A program made the translations under genes and the position numbers. From assembly GCA_019914945.1 (NCBI GenBank), contig CM034099.1, positions 8,755,001-8,819,000 of the forward strand: a DNA stretch of 64,000 bases, written 5' to 3'. This DNA comes from Typha latifolia (taxonomy: Eukaryota > Streptophyta > Magnoliopsida > Poales > Typhaceae). The notes below the pieces were generated by a model, which was not told where the DNA came from, did not search any database, and was given only the letters and a program-made list of their open reading frames with translations. Positions 49,401 through 61,400 of the stretch are shown here, in pieces (within the stretch, counting starts at the first letter, position 1; every line of letters begins with the position of its first letter).

Positions 49401-52400
49401 TCTATCCAAATTATGCAATCTGCTAGATCTGTTATATGGTTTGTCCTTAAGCCTTTTGAGTATCACATATAAGAATTTAAATCCTACATCAGAAAGAGAG
49501 GAAAAAATTAAAGAGTTTATAGATTCTTGGGCTGTTATCTAATAGCTAAAACTTTTGGGTGGACTTAGGTTTGAAAGTTTGTGTTAAATCCTGTTGCAAT
49601 ATGGTTGGGACTTCTCTCTAACAATTTCTATCAGAGTCGATAGTTCACAATCGTAGACTATTTTCAAGCAATTTGGTGGCATTGTTGTATATGTGAGTTA
49701 TTCAGGTTGAGTCATAATAATTTGGTAGTCATAGTGTGGTATGGCTAGTGAAGCTAGGACTTGAGATTGGGCTCCGACACACAAGATTGATGTGCAAGCT
49801 CGCTTACACTTGATGGAGCAAGAGTGTACTAAATTGATACATGAGCTTAGACGAGCGGGTTTGCAGTGACTCATGAAGAGCTGCTAAATTGTGAGTGCTA
49901 GATTGGACCCAAGAGGGAGTAGCTGATGTTGGGCTCACATGTAAAGGAAGAGATTGTTGAGTGCGTATTAGAGTTTATACATAAGAAAGAGCGGAGAAAG
50001 TGAAAGGGTTTATATAGACTCTTAGCCCCTCACATAATAGCTTAATTTCTTGGGTTGAGTTAGGTTTCAAGGTTTGTATCAAACCCTAATTCACTTAGAT
50101 TATGACTTTTCCATCTTCCCAACAAAGCTTTCATTATCTGTAACCATGACTTAGTGTTATCATGGTGCATGAAGACCATGTTTTAACCCAAAATAATATT
50201 TGAATAAAAGGGTGAATCATTAAGTATATTCAAGGTTTTGGAAAGCGGTCAGGTCCGCCGCTGCATATCCACAACGGTGAACATGCTGACTAGTCATTAT
50301 TTGGTGGCCGACATAGGCTGGTCATTCTTCTTAGTTCGTATTTGGAAGCCTCATAGGTGAGTCAGACACCTTAAGGGGTTTGTGGGCAAGGTCCTATCTG
50401 TATGAGCATTTTATAGAACAAAAGAAAGATATTTGAAAATCTTACATCCTAATTATGCCCAAATTTCTTTTTTTTTTGAGGCTTTAGTGTAATTTGTAAA
50501 TATATATATTCAAACATGATGTTTGGTTGTGCTAGCCACTTCATTTGTGTAAATATAAGATGGTCCACTTTAAACCTTTTAGTATAATTACACATGTATT
50601 AGTTGATGGTCCACTATAAACCATTTTGTATAATCACACATGTATTGGTTTATTATTAACGTAATTTTAATATGAGATATATATCTTCTAGGAAATCTTA
50701 AATTTTTAGCATATTTTATTGCTATATTGCATACTATAGGTGCTCTTGACAATATTGGGTATGTTAGTCGCGTTCTTTTTCTAACTTTAACTTGAATTTT
50801 CTATTGAGCACAAGTATGACATCCTTAATAGAAATTTTGAACTAGATTGATTGATTGCTTTAGTTTTGCATGCCTTTTGTTGTAACAATTGTGTTAGAGA
50901 TGATCAAATGGCCTAAACCGAACCCGCCCGAAATAAATTAGGCTAAGCCTGGCCTGAGTTTGATTTGTGTTTGACCCAATCCATGAGGTGATCATTGTGT
51001 AAGTTGTGCTGAGTTTTCTGGGCCAGATTGGGGTTAGGGCCTCTGTTTGCTAACCCACTCGCAAGTTACTGCAGTTGGGCTGAAATATTCCAACCCGATA
51101 ACAGCCATTAGCCTGAGACATTGGGCTTGAGGCAATTATAATAGGCCAGGTCGACCTGGGCTACTCTCACCTACCCAATGATCTTTCTTGGTTTGCTATG
51201 CTCTTTGTCGTTTTGGTTAGGATTAAATGCATTTTATTCTTCTGTACTTATGCCCAAAATCACTTTACTCTCTTGTACTTCAGAATATCTCAAACCGTCT
51301 TTATACTTACGACTAGTGATGGCCGTGCCAGTGGCACGCCTCCTATAATGTTTTTAATAAATTTTTTAGGATATTTAGAGATGTTTTTGGGTCTTTGGTA
51401 TGTCAATCTTTAATTTTTTTTGTCTAAATATATGTATTAAAATTTAAAATCTACATTACAATGTTTTATCTTTAGATTATTTTTATAAATAACCTATTTT
51501 ATTAAAGATAAAACAACAGTTGAATATAAATATTATTCAACAGATAATATGATTGAATACATTCATTAAAATTAATATTAATGATTAAATACTCCATAAT
51601 ATGATTGAATACTCCATAATATAATTGAACACATAATAATATTCAATACATAATTAATAATAGTTCAATAATTAAAACTAATATCTAGTTGAACGTAGAA
51701 TGACGAGAAGAATCAAAGACTTTATTTGCTAGCAGAAGAATAACACGGGAATGCTGCATTAAATACTATCGATATTCTTTAAAACTTATCCACTGATAAT
51801 ATTGCTCGTTATAACGTCTCACATAGTCTTCATAGAAATAAGAATTCTATAATTTTTCGATGATATGATATGTATATTAAATATATACGGGAACGACCGA
51901 CACAGGCGCAGGCACACCATAAGCATATGCAGATTATAGATATGGAGTATAATAAGGGTGTTGTGGCTCTAGTGGGTGTGGTTGATATACTGGTAATGAT
52001 GATGAATTCATATCATCCTGTGGGCGCACCTCTCCTGATGTCCTGCTACTTATAGACTCAAGTCCTTCCCTCATCTGACTATAATCATATTGAGCTTGAG
52101 ATGGTCCTTTTCCTTTCTTCTGTATCTGATAAAGTCGGCTTTGTGGTTGTTGAGGTATAGTAAATGAATTGTCATTCCAATTTTAAAAAATGACAAATAA
52201 GTTGTCATTTTAAAAATGACAAATGACAAGTTAATTGATGGAAATAAAAAAAGTTAAAAAAAGGGTTCTACATGTCATATCATGTTTGTTAAGAAAATAA
52301 GTAAATTGATTTGATAAAGATTGATGGAAATAAAAGAATTTAAAAATAAAATCTCTACCTTGGCACATGATCGGCACGAGGCTGTGCCGGACGGCACGTG

Positions 52401-55400
52401 GTTGTGCCGGACCAGCACGGATCGGCACGGCATGCGTGCCAGTCGGCACGGCTACTGGCACGACAGGTGCCGGTCGTCACGGGGCATGCGCCCAATTAGT
52501 TTTTCTGTCTCAATTAACGGAGTGCGTCCAAAAAATTTTAAAATTGAATGTGGGCTGAAGTCCCTCCATTTTGAATTTTAATGGACAAAAAAACTTTTCC
52601 CTCTTATATAAGTATTTTTTTCTTTAAAAACCTATCTATTCTGCCTTATAAACACGATAGGGTATTTTGGTTATTTAGGTGCGCTCCATTAAATTTGACA
52701 GAAAAATTGAAAGTCTCAGTTTAGTCATAAGTAAAGAGACTAGTTTAAGACTTTTTAAAGTATAAGAGGTTAAGTGATTTTGGGCATAAGTACACGAGGG
52801 TAAAATATATTTAACCTTTTACTATTGTTTACAATTTGATTGTACCATCCATGCAACGTGATTGATTTGAGATATTTTCTATCATTGTTTCTTTTCGCTC
52901 TATGTAGATAAAAATATATACACACATGGGTTCTCATTCATCTTTCACATATAATTGTTTCAATCATGGCCCTTTTAAAGTCCTTTTATTTTAATTTGAA
53001 GAGAGGCAAAAATAATAGTAGACTATATATTAATATCTAGTTATAGGAAATTTAGTAACTTACTATGAGTTTGCTAAATTAAGGGATCAAATATTTCAAT
53101 TAGATCACTTCTCAAAAGATGAATACAGTTTCCTATTCAAAACACAGGTTGGGCTATGAGCGGGCTACAGGTTGGGCTTTGCTTGACCCATATTACCTAT
53201 TTCTAAATGGGGCTAGGGTTAGGCCGGACTTAAGTTGGGCTCGGGCTTGGATTGGGTGCATATCAACTTTGTTCGACCTAGCCCGAATTAGTGACGGGCG
53301 ATACGGGCCAGCATTTGCCCACTTGGCCCGGCCTGAAAGCTTGACTCGACTAGCCTGTCCATATTTCGCTCCATCAAGCTCGTCTACAGCCTAAGTCAAC
53401 TATCTTGCACATGGGCCTGTTAGCCCAAAGTCCATGTGGAACAATAGAAATATTAAGTAAGTCTATAGTCTAGGTTAGGCTGGGTTTTTCGAAAAAAGGC
53501 TAGTTTTGGAGGAAAAAAAAGTACATTCTCATTTTATCCTTTAAATAGTAATAAACAACTAGTATTTAAATCCATATTTGGATCTGCAACTTAAGTTTTT
53601 ATTTGAAATTGACCCGACGACCGGACCCACTCGGATTGTCTTCTTCCTCGAGCCAGCAAAGGCTAGGGTATTTGTGTTGTGATCGGCGAGCACGACGGCG
53701 ACGGCGAGCGGCAAATGACAACAACGATTACGAAGAGTCTTCAGTGAAGCGCTGCTAGGAGTGATGCTATGCGGCACCCCTTGTGCCACATGTCGATATG
53801 CCGTCGGCATGGCACAAGTGCCCTAGCCTATTGGAATCATGGGCCAAAGTATGACCAAAGGAGAAAAACAATTCTACCTAGACTTGACCGGTTATGCCCG
53901 ATTTGAGACCGATATCTCACGGGCTAGTGGATCATAATGGGCTGGAGTTTTTAGCCCGACTTGAACCTAGCTTGACTCAGGTGAGTCACGGGTGGGCCCT
54001 GTAAACAAAGGTCTAGTCCGGTCTGACCTAAAAAGCTTGGCCTGAACTTGGCTTCACCTGGGATGATCACCTCTAAGTTGTACAATTGAATCTCTGCAAC
54101 ACTTTTTCTCAATAATCTCTAGTTAGCGATCACCTCCTTGGGTTTGTGGCTTTACACTGCTTCTTAAAGTTCTCTATCAAGTATCAAAGGATGAGAAGAA
54201 AAAGAAAAACACTTATTTAGAAAGTGTAGCTTGATTGCATTTAAGAATTTTTATAACCAAGGGTTTGTATGCTTAAGTCTTTCAATAGCTCCAATGCCTT
54301 TGAAGGTGGAATTAATAATTTTTAGAACTAAAAGTCTATATGCTTATTTCTTTGAATAGCTCCAATGCTTCAAAAGGTGGAACTTTGTGGTGTTTCTTAA
54401 ACTGATAGAGAACTTTAAGACTTAACTGCAAATTTTTAGAACATTGATGCTCTGAAGTCTGAAGTGGAAATTTAGACACTTTTTGATATTATGATTGTTA
54501 GAATATCGGGCAATAGGAACGAACCTTTAGGAAAGAATAAAAACAATTGTTCTTTAGCAACTTAATCTTTTTAAGTAGTTGATGAGTTAACATGGTACCG
54601 TAGAATGAGGTCTTGAGTTTGAATCTTGTTAAGTTATTTGTCATTTTACAATATAAATTATCCAATCATCTAACTAAAATCCACTTCTTTGGCCTATTAT
54701 AATGCCTCGAACCCTAAAGTGAGAGGGAGTTTTAAGAGTGTAAAAGCTAATTAATGTTGTGAAAAGCACCCGTGGTATATGGGTAATTAAGCCACCGTAT
54801 ATTGCTTAAGTGGTATAATGATAAAAATATTAGAAATAACTTGTATGTAATTTTCTTATCTAGTGTATTGAATATTTTTATCATAATACTACTAAATAGG
54901 TAAAAGTTGCATATGATGTCTTCTTAATATCCTACCCATGAAGGCATGCTATTTTCTGATCATAAGATTACTTATTAAATATTTCAAAGTATGAGAATTT
55001 GCATCAGCAAATTAATAAATTATCAAGTGCTATAACTAAAAGTATCTCAATATTAGCTCACATATGCATATGAGAGCGCAACTGCATAGGCAACACATAT
55101 GCAGTTGTTATGTGGGCGCGCATGTGTGAATGTGGTCCCCATATACAGCTTATATGAGGTTGGGCTGCATAGAAGGATCCCATATTGTATATACAGGGCT
55201 GTTAACCTATCACCATCGTTATTGAATAACTTAAGCATTTATAGTAGTTGATGAGTTAATAATTAAGAGTATAAACAATCAAACCCACCCTGCTCAATCA
55301 ACTTAAGCTTTTAGAATAGTTAATATGGTACTAGAACATAAGGTCCTAAGTTCAAATCCCACTAGATCTACTTTGTTAATTGATAAATCAATGTCCACCC

Positions 55401-58400
55401 ATTTTAAGTCGACTCCACTTCTTGGATCTATCAAAAGTATCTCAAGCTGTGAAGTGAGAGGAAGTGTTAGAATATAAAAAGAGATAAAAGGGGATAAAAT
55501 TACCTTTCTCTAACTATTTAAGCTTTTAGTGGAGTTAGTGAGTTAACAATGATAACATAGAATTTCTTGTGGTCAACTGTAGTTGTTCACAGATCTTTAG
55601 AATTTATAGGTTATGTGTGCAATAACAACATCACAAACTAAACTCTTTATGATTCTAGGGTTAATCATAGCAGTGATGGAGATCCCTTGACCTGATTTCT
55701 TTACTTAATGTTCTCCATGTTTCAGATTCGAGAGTATTGTTAAGTCATTGCATTTGTATTGTCAAATTGTGTGTACTTCCTTTTGTTAGAATTGCAATAC
55801 CTCATATTAATTCTCTACGTTTACATGTTTATGAAGACATACACCTGCAAGATAAGATAGAGTTTAAGTGAAAATGGAATCAAGCTAACAGCTTATCTAT
55901 ATCTTAGTGGCTATCTTGCTGGTGAGGTTTTTATACTATGCAGGCTAATGGATTTACTAAGGAGCTTACATAAGCAGCATGCTAAAGAAATGGTCATATA
56001 GAAAAGTCTACTCTTCATTGGCGTATTTGGGTTTATTTAAAGGGGCTTTTCTTCTGTGTTTATTCTTTTCATATGCATGTCTTAGTTGCCTTTTTTTGCC
56101 TGTAACTTGTCTTCAATATTTTGTGAACTAGTGCAATGGTGCAAGGGCTGGTTAGTCATACTAGTATCTATTTACATGTGATCTTTTCCACCACATTTTA
56201 TTGCATGCGTTTCTAGCATGAATTTGCTTTGTTTTCTTTCTTGGTTATTTGAATAGCACTTTCTAGGCTGAGCCATTCCACACTGTAATCCTTTCAGGGA
56301 GAAAACATCTACATATGGGTTGCAAGAAGATTTTGTTGCAGAGCAACTGTTTGAAAGTTCCGAGCATGCTTTAGATGATCTGATTTGGACCAATAGTTCC
56401 ATATTTTCATCAACAAAGGTATTTAAAGCTATTCTGTTGGTTTTTGTTTACTGTTTTGTTACCTAAATTTTTAGGTCTCCTTGCCCACTTTCTTGGTAAA
56501 GAAGCTAGTCTGTTTTTTCAAAAATTTAATTTAAATTTAAATTAATTTTTTTTTGACATGGATCTGACTTCCATAATATAGAAATGTCTCACTGTGTACA
56601 GAAAAAGAATCTTATAATTCTTGTCACCTGATTTGTAGATTAGTGTAATGGTTTCTTTTCTCCTTTTACTCTTATTCTGCTCCTATAACAGTGATGAGTT
56701 TCAATAATATCTTAACAGTTTACTAGTGTAGATTGCTTATCTACATAGATTGGTTAAGTTTTGTTTCTCACTTTTCAAGCTCACTAATGAATTATGCATT
56801 GGTAGTATTATTTTATGATAAAATAGTCTTATGATACTATCTAATTTGTTGAGATGCCTTAAAATTTATACTGTCAATTAAGGTTTTTCAAAGATATTAT
56901 TGTGTCCCAGTCTACTATCTTTCCCTTTTGGTGGTGTGGGATGACAAGACATGCTAACGTTAATGAAAGATAAGGAGGTACATAGATCCATGCCTAAGTA
57001 GAGAAAATATAGGGCATCTATGAATCCCTCTTTTGGCCTAGAAGTATATTTTCCATCCTAGCATAGAAAGATATAAGGAGAGGTGGAGGATAACACACCA
57101 AGCTAGAAAAAATATCAAACCACTTCACTTGTGAGGGAAATAGAAAGCCCACCTAAATTGTGAGGGAGAAAGAGAAGCCACTTAGATTGTTGAGGGACAA
57201 GAGAAGAGCATAGGATCCATCACAAAAGAGAAGAGAGGAGGGGAGAAGGGATATACATGTGAAATACTCCAAAAGAATAACATTTTATTCAATTTTCCCT
57301 GATGAATTCTCTTATTTTCGGAATTTCCCTTGATCCTATTAGAAAAGGGTGAGGAGATAACATCAAATCATAATCTAAACTATTCAGAATCCTCCCTAGT
57401 CTATAACCGAAGTACGAGTCTTTAACTGGAAAATCAATAAAATCCTATCAGAACTTAGCTCATATCAAATTAACAATCAAATCTTCTAGATTTTAGGAGT
57501 TCTAGACCAAATAAAATAATTTAGAAATAAACCATAATTTTATGTAAATATTTTCGAAAATAAAATTAGAATGTAAATCATATACATCATCTGCTTCCGC
57601 TGTGCAAATATTGTCCCAAGATCATCTTGTCATGTGTGTCATTGAAATTTTATTCATTAGAGAACTCAATCATTATGCATCAACATGGATTTTCATTGGC
57701 TAACTTTATCTTTGTATTTAATAACTATTTTCACATTTTCGTAATGATTGAATTTGATGGACCTGAACATGCTTTGATACCAAATTGATGTGGCATGGGA
57801 TGAGAAATCATGCTGATATTGGGAAAAATAAGGAAGTATGTAGATTGTGCCCAGTAAGAGAAAAGATAGGACATCTATGAATTCCTTATTTTTTTGTCTC
57901 CAATTACTTTTTTCATATTAGATTGGAAAGATATAAAAGAGAGATGTAAAATAATCCACGAAAGAAGGCCCACCTATCACGACCCGAAATAGGAATCATG
58001 ACCGGCCATGCATCTCAATATACTTGAGATACACGAAGTCTTATCAATACTTTCTACTAGTACGATGGCAAAATAAATAAAGAAATAAAATAAAAAATTT
58101 CTTTATTAAATTTAAAACTAATTGCAATAAACATAAAACAATGTTACTATTTTATTGTCTCTAAACTAAATAAATAAAACTTCTATTCTATAGCATAAAA
58201 TCTAACAGAGCGGAAAAGTAAATAGGTGAATCTTAAGTGGAGGTGGAGTCCGGGTTCATCTCGCTCAATCGTCCCGCTGACTATTACCTGAAATAGATAA
58301 ACAAATACAAAAAAAAAATCTATGAGCCAACAACTATAGCTTAGTGAGTGAAATCCACTCGAAAATCAAATAAATTTTAAATCATATTAATGCTAAATAA

Positions 58401-61400
58401 ATTAAACTAAGAGCAACAATATCCATAACAATATGCAATAGGCATGCTCTCTAAATAATAATAAAGATAACAATAGAGAGAGTCACAACTTGTAATCTTG
58501 CACGTTTTCAACATATTAACATCTTTTCAATATTTATACTGCCATATGTCTCAATGAGTCTAAACCCTGTGGATCCACATTAACTAGAAGTCACCTTGAG
58601 ATGACGCTCGAGATTTTTCTTCATAGCTGATCCGGTTAGGGTCATCAGATGGTATCACCCTGTGATCAACATACTCTGTCTTTTCCTCTAACCGTTAAGA
58701 GAAGTTAGAGTCATCTAGGAATTTTTTTTATGCATCCTAGGACTGTTCCCTAACCCTGCCAGAGTCGCCTAAGAAAGTCACCGCAGTGATTTAATTTAGG
58801 ACTTTCCCCTGTGCTTCCAAATAGACTTGAGTTACCACAGAAAATCATAAGCGATTTATATCGGGAATGATCTCTAAGTCGTACCAATACTAATCTCATT
58901 TTTTTTTTTCACAAATTTTAATATTTGCACAAAGTATGGTGATGCACTGAGTATAATAATTAAATGCACACAGAAAATATAACAATTAAATTTTCGCACG
59001 TACGGATTAAATAAATAAATTTGCACACAGAAATTGCAACAATTAAATTTTTACACGTAAGGGTGAAATAAATAATTTGCACACAGAAAATTTACATGGT
59101 TTGACAAAGATACGAAATATTATAAAATAAATATGTGAGTGAACCCACTCACATGAGTCTAGGCAAAACAATCAAAATCTCAAATCTTTAGCTCACGTAC
59201 TAAAATCACCACCTTTAATAATAAATAATAATCAAAATTTTAATTTGAATAATATCACTATTTTTAAAATTTAAAAACTAAAAAGAACTAAAATGGGTTT
59301 AATTACCCATTGGGTTGGGTCAGCTAATGCTTTGCCCGGCCCAAATCAAAAAAGAACTAATCGGGCCGGGGCCAAGGCCCGGCCAAAAAGAAACTAATCG
59401 GGCTGGGCCAAGGCCCAGCCAGATAGGAAATGGATTGGGCTGCGGTTTAGCTCGCAGCCCATCCAATTTAATTTGTTCGGGTTGGGTTTGTGGATCCGAA
59501 ATCCAAACCCGAACCCGAACTCGCATTCAAAAGAAAAAGGGGTGGCTCGGGTTAACCCCTTTTTCTTTTCTCCCTTCTCGCGTTCGACCCGAGGGAGGGA
59601 AGGATCGAGAGAGAGAATGGCCGCCGGTGACTTTGCCGACGGCGGGTCACGACCGACTCTCTCCCTCTCTCTCTCTCTCTCTATCTTTCTCTCTCTGTTG
59701 TCCTCACGAGGTGGAGGAGGACACACCATCGACGGCCGACATCGACTGGAGCCACGAGGGCTCTTCCAGAAGGCATCCATGACGCAAGGCTAACGACTTG
59801 GAGCTCTCGAGCACGAGCAGCAGCAGCCTGAAGCCGTTGGTCGGCGAGAGTTGTCGGCGAAGCCGAAATCCCCAATTTAGGTATTTTCGATTTACCTTTT
59901 TAAATTTAAATTAAACTAGAGGGATGAGAGGGGGCTCACCGGGGAGGAGTGTGGTGGTCCCAAATTCCTCCGGCAATGCTCCGGCGATCCGATTCCACAG
60001 CGACGACTCCGACGGTGAGAAAAGAAAGAAAACGAAGGAGGAGAAGAAGGCTGGGGGGGGTTGAGGAGAGAGAGGGTATTAGGGTTTAATTTATAGATTA
60101 GAAGATGATCAAATCTAATCCGATTTGAATTAGATGAAATCCCCCTTTTTTTGCGCCTCGTTGCATGCCGGAGAGGGGAGGGGCTGCACTTGCTCCCTCC
60201 TCTCTCAACCCCCAAATAATATTTTTTTTTCTGGTTCTGACACCACCTAGATTGTGGAAGACGAGAGAGGAGAGGAGGGGAGGAGAATCGATACTTGTTA
60301 GAATCCTTTCTAAAAAAATCTATAACCAATCTAGGACTCTTTCACTTGTAAATCAACTAAATCCCAAACAAAAGTTACCTCTTAACAAAGTAACAATCAA
60401 ATCTCTTCGATTTTATGAGATATAGACAAAATAAAATACTTGCAGAAATAAATCTAATTTTCAGCTAAAAATACATTTGAAAATAAAAACATAGAATGAA
60501 ATCATATTCCCACCACTTTGTATTACAAGTCATGATCATTCTGAATTCTGCTGCATGCTGCCTTTTATGCAAGATAGTTATGGGTTTTATCACCTACTAG
60601 ACATTGACAAATCAAGATTATTTTCAGGCTGATTGTGGATGTGGAAATAACAAGCTTTCTTCAGTTGTTGATCGCATGCACTGGTTTCATTGATAGATTC
60701 TCTTTCTTGCTGTTCTTTTTCCTATTTCACCAGACTGTTGGCCAGTTAATCTGAAAGCTGATCTGACATATAACTTTCCTTGTTGCTTATATTTAAACTT
60801 GATTGCGGTTTCTTGAAGTTCCTGTTCCACTTTTCTTCACAGAGAATCTGAAATCAAAATAAAAAAAGATAAACTTGATTGATTCAGAAGAAACCCTACT
60901 TTGTGTTTAGAATACAGTAAATTCTCTTTACATTAATTTGATATCCAAGGAGATCAATTTTTATATCTTGTAACTAGTAGCCGTTTCTTGGTGTGCTATG
61001 TTCCTGGGCTCTTCCTTTGTCAATACTGTATGGAAATGATCATGAGTTAATGTTTCCAGTTTCTATAATAAAGTATAAACTATGATCATTTTCCAGATTG
61101 CTTAATAGTTTCCCTTAGATTGGAACAGAGTGACAAACCATTCATGATTGACCTATTGGAACACATGAACAGTGCACCCTCAATTAACGGAGAAGTTTTG
61201 CCATCTTATTAGAGATAACGAGCATGTCTCATGCATTGCTTCACTTCTTGTGTCAGCAAAGTGTAATTTGGAAGACTCTTTATAGCCGATTGAAGTACAA
61301 AATTCTATGAGGTTCTTGGTAGAATTAGTTTCTGTTGGATAGCACATCTTTTCCGGTTCTTAAGCATCAAGCGTGCTGAACTGCTGAAGACAAATTAAAG

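Noticed and set aside
59315..59782. 155-codon open frame
   Set aside because: Corresponds to the same LTR region in the solo LTR; a compositional open frame.
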